Shown here: positions 8,340-18,225 of the stretch, in pieces
How positions within the stretch are numbered: position 1 is the first letter of the stretch
Layout: every line of letters begins with the position of its first letter
Origin: UBA10518 sp022837185
GTDB lineage: Bacteria; Desulfobacterota; Desulfobulbia; Desulfobulbales; Desulfobulbaceae
Reading direction: 5' to 3'
NCBI GenBank assembly: GCA_034007705.1
Contig: JAVEQK010000011.1
Coordinates: 22,125 to 86,124, forward strand
Length of the DNA: 64,000 nucleotides
Position numbers and translations under genes: made by a program
Notes under the pieces: model-generated
The model's input: the letters and a program-made list of their open reading frames with translations, nothing else
The model's database searches: none
What the model was told of the DNA's origin: nothing

Positions 8340-9752
8340 TCAAGGCCCGGCCGGAAGTTCCGCTCCCCGGCGCAGGGTGACGAGGCTGATTTCGCCTTGA
8401 CAGTTGAAGCGGAGAGGAACGCCCGAAGAGCCGACGCCGCGGCTCGTATAGCCGGTCATGCCCCGGTATTTCCATCTGCCCGAAGCGGTAAAACGGGGGG
8501 CACGGCTGTTGGTAAAGATCGGACCGCGGCCGGGCAGGCAGATCTGGCCGCCATGGGTATGGCCGCAGAGATAGAGCTGAACGGCGTAGTCGGCTGCCTC
8601 CCTGTAGGCTTCCGGGGAATGGGCCAGCAGGATCTTGAAGTCCGCGGCCGGAACGTCGCGGAGCGCCTGCCTCACATCGTGCACCTTGTAGTAATGCGGA
8701 TCGTCGACCCCGACGATCCAGATTTTCGCGTTGTTGCGGCGGATGTCCCAGGCTTCGTTGATGAGCATGATGAGGCCCGTTTCCTCAAAATCCGGCGACA
8801 TCTCTATGCAGTCATGATTGCCCAGGACCCCGAGTATGCCGTGCACGGACCGGATATGGGGAGTCAGGCATCTTAGGCGGCGCAGGCACGGGGCCATCGG
8901 GCCGTAGGTTTCCATGCGGATGTCGCCGCCGAAAAGGCAGAGGTCTACCTCGAGGTTGCGGATATGGTCGACGATCCGCTGAGTCAATCCTTCCTGGCCG
9001 TCCAGATGGAGATCGGTGAGCAGCAGAAGGCGAAATCCGTCAAATTCCTCCGGCAGATCGGGGAAGCGGAAGGTCTGCTCAACCACCTCTATTTCCAGGG
9101 CGTTTCGCATGCCTGCTTTCCGCAGCCCCGTCAGTCTGAATATCCAGGCGTACAGCACCCGGTAGGAAAGGAAACTGGTCAGGTTGAACAGCACCTGCCA
9201 GCGGGCGAGGGGAACATGGCATGAGCGCCAGGCCCGAAAGCGGACGGTGGAGCGGATCAAGCGCGGATAGTTTTTCGGGGAGGGGCGATAGGTGATGAAA
9301 CTCCATATGGCCGCGCCCAGCAGAGCGAAAGGTATGAAACAGCCGAGAACGGCAAGGAGCTGCCACAGGGCCAGATCGAGGTGGAAAAAAAAGAAGCAGG
9401 CGGGAAAAAGGGCCTCGAATATCTGGTCCAGAACAACGACGTTGGCGCCGCTCCCCAGGCTGAAGCGCCGCTTGATGAAACTTGAGAGGAGGTCGCCGGT
9501 CATGGCCAGGACCGCTGCGGCTGCCGTGGCCCACCAGGGCATGTTGAACAGGTGGAAAACCGCCGTTCCACCAATGATGCTGGTCAGCACCCCCCGGACG
9601 GTTTTGTGCGGTCCGAAAACGGGCCGGCCGTCCAGCCACAGCCTGCCGCCGTCAAGGGGCCGGCTGAAGCGGTCCTTGCAGATCAGGCTGGCAAGGGGAG
9701 GGAGGAGATTGACCCAGATGATGAACGCTGTAAGGAGTAGAACGGTCTGCAC
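8340..9752 (-). CDS. Fusion: CarS-like CDP-alcohol synthase domain plus YkuE-type metallophosphoesterase
   Basis: A 470-residue two-domain protein. Residues about 1-165 are hydrophobic with several membrane helices and resemble the CarS/DUF46 family of CTP:lipid cytidylyltransferases (GPHKTVRGVLTSIIGG, then GDLLSSFIKRRFSLGSGANV and LDQIFEAL). Residues about 225-465 form a calcineurin-like phosphoesterase with DLHLDG, GGDIRM, LGNHDC, LLAHSPEA and CGHTHGGQ, the metal-binding set of the YkuE/LpxG group. The start codon is GTG. A cytidylyltransferase joined to a phosphoesterase suggests membrane lipid or lipid A precursor metabolism at the cytoplasmic face, but the substrate is unknown. The fusion is a single uninterrupted frame. 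The domain calls are by motif only. Confidence 0.8.
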   Translation of the reverse strand: MQTVLLLTAFIIWVNLLPPLASLICKDRFSRPLDGGRLWLDGRPVFGPHKTVRGVLTSIIGGTAVFHLFNMPWWATAAAAVLAMTGDLLSSFIKRRFSLGSGANVVVLDQIFEALFPACFFFFHLDLALWQLLAVLGCFIPFALLGAAIWSFITYRPSPKNYPRLIRSTVRFRAWRSCHVPLARWQVLFNLTSFLSYRVLYAWIFRLTGLRKAGMRNALEIEVVEQTFRFPDLPEEFDGFRLLLLTDLHLDGQEGLTQRIVDHIRNLEVDLCLFGGDIRMETYGPMAPCLRRLRCLTPHIRSVHGILGVLGNHDCIEMSPDFEETGLIMLINEAWDIRRNNAKIWIVGVDDPHYYKVHDVRQALRDVPAADFKILLAHSPEAYREAADYAVQLYLCGHTHGGQICLPGRGPIFTNSRAPRFTASGRWKYRGMTGYTSRGVGSSGVPLRFNCQGEISLVTLRRGAELPAGP

Positions 9753-9811
9753 ACCTTCTCACTTTCCAGGAAACCGTTGCCTGTCATGGAACAAGGTCCC
9801 CGGGCAGGTCC

Positions 9812-12800
9812 TCAGTGGAGTGTTTCCCTGTTGTACTCACCGAAGCCTTTCTTCCGGTTATTGGTGATCTCCGGTTCCTTGGTGCGAATGATCAGCGCCG
9901 GGTAGCCAAGGGTATTTTCGACCTGGCGGAAAAATTCAGCGGAAGGCCTGATTTTCAGGTCTTTCAGTATTTCGACGTCGACCTCGCCCCGGCCGTCAAA
10001 TTGCAGGGTCAGGCGCACCGGACAGGCGCCGTGGTGGTGGTACAGCATTTCCTTGAGCTGCTCCAGGTGGTGCCTGGACGTCTGCCGGGCCCGCACGTGG
10101 ATAATCACTTCCCGGGTATACTTTTCCAGGGCGGCGGGCAGCAGCTCAAGGGATTCGGCAATGATCTTGGCCCCGCGCTCGCCGTGCTGCACCCGGCCGA
10201 GGACGACGACCGGCTCCTCGGTGTCGAGCAGGTGGGAGCACTGGGCAAAGACGCCGGGGAAGATGATGATTTCGACGCTCGAGGTCATGTCTTCGAGCAC
10301 GGCAAAGGCCATCCGTTCGCCTTTTTTTGACTTGAGCTCACGATAATTCTGGACAAGGCCCCCCAGCCGGACAGCCTGTCCCTCAATGCATTGGTCGAGC
10401 CGTTCAATGTCCGTGTCGGCCACGATCCGCAGTTCCTTGATGATCCCTTCCAGGGGGTGGCCGGTCAGGAAGAAGCCGAGGGTTTCCTTTTCCAGGGAGA
10501 GTTTTTTCAATTTCGGCCATTCCGGGATATCGGGAAGCTGTACATCGCCTGGAGAAAAACCCTCCTCACCGGCGCCGAGGGCAAACAGGCTCATCTGGCC
10601 GCTCAGCCGGTCCCGCTGGGCCGCCTTTGCTTTCTCCAGCGCCTCGTCCAGGGCCATCATCAGCTGGGACCTGCGGCAGTTCATGGAATCGAAGGCGCCG
10701 GCCTTGATCAGGCTCTCAATGACCTTGCGGTTGACGCGGCTGGAGTCGATGCGGCCGCAGAAGTCGCTCAGGGACGTATACTGGCCGTTGCTTTCCCGCT
10801 CCTCGATGATGGATGCCAGGGCCGAGGTGCCGACGTTTTTCACGGCGGCCAGGCCGAAGCGGATGCGGTCGTTGACGACCGTGAAATCCTGAAACGACTC
10901 GTTGATGTCCGGGGGCAGCACGGCGATGTTGTGCTGCCTGCATTCATTGATGTATTTGACGACCTTGTCGGTATTGTCTTTGTCGCAGGAAAGCAGGGCC
11001 GCCATGTACTGGGCGGGGTAGTGCGCCTTCAGGTAGGCCGTCTGGTAGGAGACCAGGGCGTAGGCGGCGCTGTGGGACTTGTTGAAACCGTAGCCCGCGA
11101 ATTTGGCCATCAGGTCGAAGATATAGGTTGCCTTCTTCTCGGGGATGCCGTTGCGCAGGGCCCCGGCCATGAATTTTTCCCGCTCTTTTTCCATGACCTC
11201 GGGAATCTTCTTGCCCATGGCCCTGCGCAGGATGTCGGCGTCCCCCAGGCTGTAGCCGGCCAGGACATTGGCTATTTTCATGACCTGCTCCTGGTAGACG
11301 ATGACCCCGTACGTTTCCTCCAGGATCTCCTTGAGCTGCGGCAGCGGGTACTCGGGCGGCCGGCGTCCGTGCTTGGTTTCGACAAAGGTGTCCACCATGC
11401 CGCTGTCCAGCGGGCCGGGGCGATAGAGGGCCACCAGCGCGATGAGGTCGGTGAACAGCTCGGGCTGCATTTTTTTGAGCAGGTTGCGCATGCCGTCGCT
11501 TTCGAGCTGGAAGACGCCGAGGCTGTCGGCCCGGCACAGCAGGTGGTAGGTCTTGGGGTCATCCATGGGAATGGAATCCAGCTGGATGTCCGTCCCGATG
11601 TCCTGGCGGATGAGCTTCAGGGCGCGGTCGATGACGGTCAGTGTTTTGAGGCCGAGAAAATCGAATTTGATCAATCCGGTTTTTTCGGTGTACTTCATGT
11701 CGTACTGGGTCAGCACCTCCCTGTTCTGACCGATGCAGAGGGGCAGGTAGTCGATCATGGGCGTCGGGGAGATGACCACTCCGGCCGCGTGGATTGTCTT
11801 GTGGCGGCTCAGGCCTTCCAGGGTTCTGGCGATCTGCAGCAGCTGCCTGATGTCATCCTCCTTCATCGCCTCCCGCAGGCGCGGCTCCTTGTCAATGGCC
11901 ATGTCGAGGGTGATTTTCAACTCCTCCGGGACGAGCTTGGCAATGCGGTCGACCTTGGGCAGCGGTATCTCGAGCACCCGTCCGACGTCGCGGATGGCAG
12001 CCCTGGCCTTCATCGAACCGTAGGCAACGATCTGGGCCACATGCTCATCACCGCCGTACTTGGACCGCACATAGCTGATGACTTCATCCCGGCGGTCCTT
12101 GCAGAAATCGACGTCAAAGTCGGGCATGGACATGCGCTCGACATTGAGAAACCGTTCAAACAGCAGCCCGTAGGGGATGGGATCGATATCGGTGATCTGC
12201 ATGCAGTAGGCGGCCAGGCTGCCGGCCCCCGAACCCCGCCCGGGACCGACCGGTATCTGCTGCTCCTTTGCCCAGTTGATGAAATCGGCGACAATCAGGA
12301 AGTAGCCGGCGAAACCCATTTTCTGGATAACGTCGATTTCCAGGGTCAGGCGGTCGCGGTAGATTTTCAGGTCGTCCGGGTTGAGGACGCCGAGCTGCTG
12401 CTTATGCGCCATTCTGCGGGCCAGCCCCTCCTCACAGGTCTTGGCGAACAGAGATTCCAGGGTCTCCCCGGCGGGAACGGGAAAATTGGGAAAGTAGTGT
12501 CTGCCGAATTCCAGCTCCAGGTTGCAGCGCTCGGCAACCTCGAGGGTGTTGGCCAGGGCCTCGGGGCAGTAGCTGAACTGCCGGGCCATATCCGCCGGCG
12601 ATTTGAAATAGAGTTCATCGGTTGAAAAGCGGAACCGCCTGGTGTCGGAGATGGTTTTGCCGGTCTGGATGCAGAGGAGCACCTCGTGGGCAAACGATTC
12701 GTCCCGGTTCAGGTAATGGCAGTCGTTGGTGCCGACGACCTTGATGCCCAGTTCCTTGCCCAATTCGAGCAGGCCCTGGTTGACAATCTTCTGCTCGGCA

Positions 12801-13348
12801 ATGCCGTTTTCCTGGAGTTCGAGGTAGAGCCGGTCGCCGAAGATCCCGCGCAGCTCCAGGGCCTTTTTCACGGCTCCTTCCCGGTCGTTATGGGCCAGCC
12901 GCCAGGGGATTTCGCCATGCAGGCAGGCGGTCAGGACGATCAGCCCCTCCTGATGTTCGGCCAGCAGCTGATAGTCGATGCGGGGCCGGTAATAAAAGCC
13001 CTCTGTCTGGGCGGCCGAGGCCAGTTTCAGCAGGTTGCGGTACCCGGTCGAGTCCATGGCCAGCAGAACGATATGGAAATTATGGCCGGCCTTCTGGTCT
13101 TTTTTGAACCTGCTTTTGGCCGCCACATAAAATTCGCAGCCGATAATCGGCTTGATGCCGGCTTTTCTGGCCTTGTCATAAAATTCAAGGGCGCCGAACA
13201 TGGCTCCATGGTCGGTCAGCGCCACGGCGCCCATATTGAACTCCCGGCAGCGGGCGAGCAGGTCGTCTATGCGGATGGCACCGTCAAGCATGGAATAGTG
13301 CGAATGCACATGGAGATGCACCATCGGCGCGGCGTTCGGTTCAGTCAT
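9812..13348 (-). CDS. dnaE: DNA polymerase III subunit alpha
   Basis: A full-length 1178-residue replicative polymerase of the DnaE1 class. The N-terminal PHP domain starts with HLHVHSHYSMLDGA and includes ALTDHGAMFG. The polymerase core has the catalytic aspartates in PDFDVDFCKDRRDEV at about residue 400 and GPGRGSGAGSLAAY before it. The C-terminal part holds the helix-hairpin-helix, the OB fold (QAVRLGGLVQNYRELKSKKG) and a tail domain. It synthesises the chromosome as part of the holoenzyme. A GGGAAAG sequence precedes the ATG. It is separated by 36 bp from the upstream lipoprotein gene. Confidence 0.98.
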   Translation of the reverse strand: MTEPNAAPMVHLHVHSHYSMLDGAIRIDDLLARCREFNMGAVALTDHGAMFGALEFYDKARKAGIKPIIGCEFYVAAKSRFKKDQKAGHNFHIVLLAMDSTGYRNLLKLASAAQTEGFYYRPRIDYQLLAEHQEGLIVLTACLHGEIPWRLAHNDREGAVKKALELRGIFGDRLYLELQENGIAEQKIVNQGLLELGKELGIKVVGTNDCHYLNRDESFAHEVLLCIQTGKTISDTRRFRFSTDELYFKSPADMARQFSYCPEALANTLEVAERCNLELEFGRHYFPNFPVPAGETLESLFAKTCEEGLARRMAHKQQLGVLNPDDLKIYRDRLTLEIDVIQKMGFAGYFLIVADFINWAKEQQIPVGPGRGSGAGSLAAYCMQITDIDPIPYGLLFERFLNVERMSMPDFDVDFCKDRRDEVISYVRSKYGGDEHVAQIVAYGSMKARAAIRDVGRVLEIPLPKVDRIAKLVPEELKITLDMAIDKEPRLREAMKEDDIRQLLQIARTLEGLSRHKTIHAAGVVISPTPMIDYLPLCIGQNREVLTQYDMKYTEKTGLIKFDFLGLKTLTVIDRALKLIRQDIGTDIQLDSIPMDDPKTYHLLCRADSLGVFQLESDGMRNLLKKMQPELFTDLIALVALYRPGPLDSGMVDTFVETKHGRRPPEYPLPQLKEILEETYGVIVYQEQVMKIANVLAGYSLGDADILRRAMGKKIPEVMEKEREKFMAGALRNGIPEKKATYIFDLMAKFAGYGFNKSHSAAYALVSYQTAYLKAHYPAQYMAALLSCDKDNTDKVVKYINECRQHNIAVLPPDINESFQDFTVVNDRIRFGLAAVKNVGTSALASIIEERESNGQYTSLSDFCGRIDSSRVNRKVIESLIKAGAFDSMNCRRSQLMMALDEALEKAKAAQRDRLSGQMSLFALGAGEEGFSPGDVQLPDIPEWPKLKKLSLEKETLGFFLTGHPLEGIIKELRIVADTDIERLDQCIEGQAVRLGGLVQNYRELKSKKGERMAFAVLEDMTSSVEIIIFPGVFAQCSHLLDTEEPVVVLGRVQHGERGAKIIAESLELLPAALEKYTREVIIHVRARQTSRHHLEQLKEMLYHHHGACPVRLTLQFDGRGEVDVEILKDLKIRPSAEFFRQVENTLGYPALIIRTKEPEITNNRKKGFGEYNRETLH

Positions 13349-13384
13349 CTTTCCCGGTCAATGTTGCATGGGTTGTGGAAGGGT

Positions 13385-14341
13385 TCATTGCGCCAGCCCC
13401 CGGGTCCCTTCCAGCAGGGCCTCGTCGAGGTTGGCGCCCTGCAGGTCGGCCCCGGTCAGGTCGGCCTGGATGAGGTTGGCGCCCTGGAGATTGGCGCTTT
13501 GGAGGTTGCAGTTGCGCAGGTCGGCGCCGGGCAGATTGGCATAGGACAGGTTGGCGCCGGCAAGATTGGCGCCCTGCAGGTCCGCCCTCCTCAGGTTCGC
13601 CATGCTGAGATCGGCGCCGGCAAGGTTCGCGCCCTGGAGCCTGGCCCCGACCAGGTCGGCTTTTTTGAGGTTTGTGCCGGCGAGATTGCAGCCGGGGCAG
13701 TCCCTGGCCATCCATTTGACGGTCGATTTCAGCTCGCTTTCCGAGGCGCCTGCGGGATGCCCTTCCTCGATGAGCACGGGCTCGTCCCCGGGGGCGGAAG
13801 CCGGAGCGCGCTCTTCTCCGGGGGGCGGGGTGGATGCGGTCTGCCCGTCCTCCGGTGAACGGCGGATGCTTTTCCGCTCTTTTTTCGGCAGGGCGACGTA
13901 TTGCTTCTTGTGGTCTCCGGGGAAGAAGTCGGCCCTGAAGTCGATGACCCCGGCGGAGTTGGCCAGATAGTAGCGCTGATCGTCGGCATACACCGCAAAG
14001 CAGCGCAGATCGCCGCGCCAGCCCCATTTAAGGCGCATGCAGAGTTCCCCGGTATCGGCCACGTCCCATCTGCCATTGTCCCTGTTGCCGGCGATATCGT
14101 ATCCGAACAGGGTACCGGAGGGGTCGTAGTAGTAGTAGGTCTCTTCATTGAAGGACCGGAGAAAAAGCGTGTTGGATTCGACGAGCTCGAGCACCTCGGC
14201 CGGTTCCAGCAGCCTGGCGTTCCTCTTCCGTTCGATCTGCTTGACGGTGAGCGGACCGCAGGCCGCCAGCAGCAGAAGGGTCATGAGAACCGCGCTGGCG
14301 CGACAATAGATGGCCCGACGTGCAGGTCTATGATGATTCAT
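13385..14341 (-). CDS. Pentapeptide-repeat lipoprotein
   Basis: A 318-residue predicted lipoprotein: a basic N-terminus, a hydrophobic run and the lipobox LLAAC at about residues 24-28. A middle domain (about 30-150) with NTLFLRSFNEETYYYYDPSG and CMRLKWGW resembles small DUF995-like periplasmic domains. A Pro/Ala/Glu-rich linker follows. Residues about 216-305 are some 18 tandem A(D/N)LXX pentapeptides, which form a right-handed beta-helix. It is probably exported and membrane-anchored. The role is unknown; the spacing to dnaE (36 bp) is likely to be incidental. Confidence 0.85.
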   Translation of the reverse strand: MNHHRPARRAIYCRASAVLMTLLLLAACGPLTVKQIERKRNARLLEPAEVLELVESNTLFLRSFNEETYYYYDPSGTLFGYDIAGNRDNGRWDVADTGELCMRLKWGWRGDLRCFAVYADDQRYYLANSAGVIDFRADFFPGDHKKQYVALPKKERKSIRRSPEDGQTASTPPPGEERAPASAPGDEPVLIEEGHPAGASESELKSTVKWMARDCPGCNLAGTNLKKADLVGARLQGANLAGADLSMANLRRADLQGANLAGANLSYANLPGADLRNCNLQSANLQGANLIQADLTGADLQGANLDEALLEGTRGLAQ

Positions 14342-14466
14342 ATGTTAAATCAAGGGGTTGTCAGTGTAAGGGGATGTCCCGGGTTTCGGGGTATTGTAGC
14401 ACGAACAGAACGAGATTCATATCCTTTTTCCCGGTCGGGGCGCGGACGGTTGCCCCGCCGTCCTTC

Positions 14467-15288
14467 TCATTCCAGCCCTTCAAAGAGCTTCAATTCCTCG
14501 ATATTGCGCAGGGAAAGCCAGAGGTCGCTTTCACTGTGCGGTTCCAGGGTGATGAGCGGCGATATCCGTTGGCTGCGGAGAAAATCGAAAAATTCCCTGA
14601 AGTTGAATATTCCCAGACCGATGGCGATATGTTCGTCCCGCCGGCCCCTGTTGTCATGGAGGTGGATCTGGCGGAGACGGGGAAGCAGCGCATCCGTCCA
14701 GGTCTGCCAGGAAGATCCGGCATAGGCGGTCAGATGTCCGACGTCGAGACAGAAACCGGGGCCGGAGGACTGCAGCCGTTCAAAAAGCAGCTGATGGACG
14801 CGGGGTTCGGTTTCATAGGTGTTTTCAAACATGACCGGCGTATTGCTCCGCCGGGCGAGTTCCAGGAGGCCGGTCCAGGTTTCCTCTGAAATACGCAGCC
14901 ATTCCTCGAACTTGTAGGAGTGCTTGTTGTCATCATAGCCGAGATGACAGACGATCGAGCGGGGTTGGAAAATCGCGCTCAGGGCAAAGGCCCGGCGCAA
15001 TTTTTCCCGTGTCACCGCCAGTATTTTCGGATCCAGACCGCCCGGCGCCAGGTCAAAGAACGGGGCGTGGAGCGTGCACTGGAGCCCGGCGGTCCGCAGC
15101 GAATCGGCCACCGCCTGAAATTCATCCTCTCCGGCGGTCCACAGGCAGTCGCCCTCCAGGCTGATCTCGGGGCGAAGCCTGTTGCTGATGAACACGTCCA
15201 GCAGCCCCTGCCGCAGCAGCCCGAAAGGGGCGTTGATGAAGCATCGGTCGATTATGCGGGCATATGTTGCAGCGGGGTTGTCGTTCAT
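14467..15288 (-). CDS. Xylose isomerase-like TIM-barrel protein (AP endonuclease 2 / sugar phosphate isomerase superfamily)
   Basis: A 273-residue protein with the superfamily's metal-site motifs: LHAPFFDL, CHLGYDD, FENTYE, CLDVGHLTAY, IHLHDNRGRRDEHIAIG and TLEPHS, giving the usual His/Asp/Glu ligands. The family includes sugar isomerases, endonuclease IV and the cobamide phosphodiesterase CbiR, and I cannot tell these apart here. It is soluble and has no signal peptide. It lies 67 bp downstream of the aminopeptidase gene on the same strand and could share its transcript. Confidence 0.8.
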   Translation of the reverse strand: MNDNPAATYARIIDRCFINAPFGLLRQGLLDVFISNRLRPEISLEGDCLWTAGEDEFQAVADSLRTAGLQCTLHAPFFDLAPGGLDPKILAVTREKLRRAFALSAIFQPRSIVCHLGYDDNKHSYKFEEWLRISEETWTGLLELARRSNTPVMFENTYETEPRVHQLLFERLQSSGPGFCLDVGHLTAYAGSSWQTWTDALLPRLRQIHLHDNRGRRDEHIAIGLGIFNFREFFDFLRSQRISPLITLEPHSESDLWLSLRNIEELKLFEGLE

Positions 15289-15355
15289 GTTTTTCCCGGG
15301 GTCAGGGAGGAGACAGCCGGCCCGACATGTCTTTGCCGGCGGCTATCGTGGACCG

Positions 15356-16675
15356 CTACGTCAGGCACTGCCAGATCTTGTCATCGGTTTCCAGGGCGAA
15401 AAAAGTTTTCATGACCTGGAACAGGTGCCAGCCGTCATCCCGTCCGGCCAGTTCCCTGATCGAATGCATCGCCAGGGTGGCAATGCCGACGTCCACGGTC
15501 TGCACACCTATCTCCCCCGCTGTGACCGGGCCCAGGGTTGAACCGCCGGCCAGGTCGCTGCGCATGACAAATTCCTGCACGGGCACACCGGCTCTGCCGG
15601 ACAGGATTTTGAAAAAGGAGGCGGACCTGCTTGTTGTGGCGTAGCGGTGGTTGGCGCTGTATTTGATGACCGGGCCGCCGTTCATCGCCGGGAGGTGTCC
15701 CTTGTCATGGCGGTCGGCGAAATTGGGATGCACGGCATGGGCATTGTCCGCCGAGATGAACAGCGACCGGCTGACGCAGCGGTGCCTCCTCTCGTGGTCA
15801 GGGATCAGCCGTTCCAGGATGGACCGGAGAAAAGGGCCCCGGGCGCCGCCGGAGGACAGGCTGCCGATCTCTTCGTGGTCGTTGAGGACCACCAGGCAGT
15901 TGCAGTCGCTTTCCGCCTCGATCAACCCCCGGATCAGGGTGTAGCAGGAGAGCAGGTTGTCAAGCCGCGCCCCGGTTATGAATTCGTTGTTCAGGCCGAG
16001 ACGCGCGGGAGGCTGCCAGTCGTACAGGAACAGTTCATGGGCGAGGATCTCCGGCTCGGAGATTCCTTCATGCTCCCGGGTCAACTGCTGCGCAAGGATA
16101 CCCTTCCAGTCGGGGGGGGCGCCGCCGTCGGCCGGCCCCAGGATCGGCATCATGTCGGTCTGCTTATTGACGGGTTTCCGGTCATTGGCCTCCTTGTCCA
16201 GGTGGATTGCCAGGCTGGGAATAACGGCCACCGGCCTGCCGAAATCGATGAGGGTGTTGCGGACCAGGCCGTCGGGAGCGCGCCAGGTAAGCCTTCCGGC
16301 CATGGAGAGGTCCCGGTCGAACCAGGGCGCAAGCAGGGCGCCGCCGTAGGTTTCGACTCCGAGCTGGAGGAGGGCGCTGTTGACCTGGACGGGGCTGGGT
16401 TTGATTTTCAGGGCCGGGCTGTCCGTGTGGGCGCCCGCCATGCGCACTATCGTGTCGTTGAGCCCCTCGCCGCTGAGCCGGAAGGCGATGAGGCTGGAAT
16501 CATTGCTGCGGACAAAGTAGCCGCCGGGAGACAGAGGACCCCAGTTCTGCTGATAATGGAGTTCGCGAAAACCCCTGGCTCGAAGGAGATCGGAAATATT
16601 GCCGGCGGCATGAAATGCCGTCGGCGACGAACCGATGAAACCGAGAAGATTGTCGACGAATTCCGATTGCTTCAT
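15356..16675 (-). CDS. apeB: M18-family aminopeptidase
   Basis: A 439-residue protein with features of M18 aspartyl/broad aminopeptidases: SPTAFHAAGN near the N-terminus, the metal-binding AGAHTDSPALKIKP, NDHEEIGSLSSGGARGP, SADNAHAVHPNF and a final segment with GSTLGPVTAGEIGVQTVDVG. It is a zinc enzyme that removes N-terminal residues from peptides in the cytoplasm as dodecamers. Length and motif order match the family. The gene symbol is by analogy with the bacterial M18 enzyme ApeB. Confidence 0.93.
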   Translation of the reverse strand: MKQSEFVDNLLGFIGSSPTAFHAAGNISDLLRARGFRELHYQQNWGPLSPGGYFVRSNDSSLIAFRLSGEGLNDTIVRMAGAHTDSPALKIKPSPVQVNSALLQLGVETYGGALLAPWFDRDLSMAGRLTWRAPDGLVRNTLIDFGRPVAVIPSLAIHLDKEANDRKPVNKQTDMMPILGPADGGAPPDWKGILAQQLTREHEGISEPEILAHELFLYDWQPPARLGLNNEFITGARLDNLLSCYTLIRGLIEAESDCNCLVVLNDHEEIGSLSSGGARGPFLRSILERLIPDHERRHRCVSRSLFISADNAHAVHPNFADRHDKGHLPAMNGGPVIKYSANHRYATTSRSASFFKILSGRAGVPVQEFVMRSDLAGGSTLGPVTAGEIGVQTVDVGIATLAMHSIRELAGRDDGWHLFQVMKTFFALETDDKIWQCLT

Positions 16676-16918
16676 GATGGCTCCTGCTGTCGATCCCCCG
16701 TCCCCCGGGGCCGGAGATTATCCCCCCCTGATCGGGATCGGGGCGCCTTGTCGGTCATCCCTGCCGGCGGCTACCCCGGGCGGGCCGGCCATGCTTCGGC
16801 GGGACCGGGAAATTTTCGGCTCGAAGATTACTTTTTTCATTTGTCTTTGTAAAGAAGAGCCTGTTTATTGTAGGCGTTTTGGAGTCCGGAATTCATTCTG
16901 CAGCCAACGTGATCACTC

Positions 16919-18031
16919 ATGCCGACCAAGCAGCCGTATTTGCCGCGGATCCTCTTTCTGGAACCCTATTACGGCGGTTCCCATCGTGCCTTCATGCAGG
17001 GGGTGCGGAAACATCTGGCCGGCGAATTCACCGCTCTCACCCTGCCGGCAAGGAAATGGAAGATGCGCATGCAGCTTGCCGCTCCCTGGATGGCGGAAAA
17101 AACCGTCGAGCTCCTGCGGGGCGGCCGCTCCTTTGATGTGATCCTGTGCTCCTCCCTGCTGGACGCGGCCACTTTCAGGACACTGCTGCACCGGGCCGGT
17201 TTCGATCCGCCGCTCGGCCTTTATTTCCATGAAAACCAGTTCGCCTATCCCAGCCGCGATGACGACCGGCTGTCCCACCAGTTTACCGCCCTGAACTTCA
17301 CCTCGGCCCTGGCGGCGGACAGGATTGCCTTCAACAGCGGGTTCAACCGTGATACCTTCCTCGACGGGGTGGCGCGCTATCTCCGCAAGGCGGCGGACAT
17401 GGACCTGACGCACCTGGTGGAGGCCCTGCGGAAAAAATCGACGATCCTCTCTCCCGGACTGGATTATCACCTGATAGACGGCATGGCTCCCCGGGCTGCG
17501 GCGGGGGCGCCGGTGATCGTCTGGAATCACAGGTGGGAGCACGACAAGGACCCGGAAACGTTTTTTCAGACTCTGTTCGAACTGGACAACGAGGGAATGG
17601 AATTCCACCTCATTGTCCTGGGCCAGAGTTTTGCCCGCAGTCCCGCTGTTTTTTCGGCGGCGCGCGAGAGGCTCGCGGACCGGATTCTCTATTTCGGCTA
17701 CGCCCGGAAACGGCAGGAGTACGTCTACTGGCTGAGCCGGGGCAATATCGCGGTTTCCACCGCCCGGCACGAATTCTTCGGCCTGGCCATGCTCGAGGCG
17801 GTGCGCGCCGGCTGCCGCCCCGTTGTCCCGGACGGCCTTTCCTACAGGGAACTGTTCCCGGAACAGTACAGATACCGGGCAGGGGGACTGCAGGAAGCCC
17901 TGCGCAGTGCTTTCCGGGCCCCTGCGCCATTGGACCCCGCGGCCATTGGCTTCCTGACCGACAGATATGCCTGGGACCGCCTGGCGGATAGGTATCATCG
18001 CTGGTTTTCCCTGCTGGCCGGCCGGAGGTGA
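16919..18031 (+). CDS. tRNA-queuosine alpha-mannosyltransferase-like glycosyltransferase (DUF3524)
   Basis: A 370-residue glycosyltransferase. The N-terminal DUF3524 domain shows its hallmark LFLEPYYGGSHRAFMQG, then GLYFHENQFAYP and DDRLSHQFTALNFTS. The C-terminal GT4-type half has IVWNHRWEHDKDPE and a donor-binding segment, ARHEFFGLAMLEAVRAGCRP. The family is named for GTDC1/QTMAN, which mannosylates queuosine in tRNA-Asp. Bacterial members are widespread, but whether they act on tRNA queuosine is less established. It starts the plus-strand run, divergent from the aminopeptidase gene. Confidence 0.88.
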   Translation: MPTKQPYLPRILFLEPYYGGSHRAFMQGVRKHLAGEFTALTLPARKWKMRMQLAAPWMAEKTVELLRGGRSFDVILCSSLLDAATFRTLLHRAGFDPPLGLYFHENQFAYPSRDDDRLSHQFTALNFTSALAADRIAFNSGFNRDTFLDGVARYLRKAADMDLTHLVEALRKKSTILSPGLDYHLIDGMAPRAAAGAPVIVWNHRWEHDKDPETFFQTLFELDNEGMEFHLIVLGQSFARSPAVFSAARERLADRILYFGYARKRQEYVYWLSRGNIAVSTARHEFFGLAMLEAVRAGCRPVVPDGLSYRELFPEQYRYRAGGLQEALRSAFRAPAPLDPAAIGFLTDRYAWDRLADRYHRWFSLLAGRR

Positions 18032-18225
18032 AATGGCCGCCGGTCCCCGGGAGGCGGTCTTCGCGACCCATCCCTTGCTTCGCGGCCGTGCGGCATGGTA
18101 CATTTGCTTGAGTTCCGGCTGGGGGGCCGGAGAAAGCGCTCCCTTCCCCTGGGAACAGAGGGGGGAGGCGGGGCGCATGCGCGGCTGCCGCGGCGGCCTG
18201 AAAATGAGATCGGGGTCGGCATGTT

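Noticed and set aside
10391..12625. A 744-codon plus-strand ORF opposite dnaE
   Set aside because: It mirrors dnaE codons in a GC-rich genome and has low-complexity Val/Gly/Asp-rich sequence with no motif.
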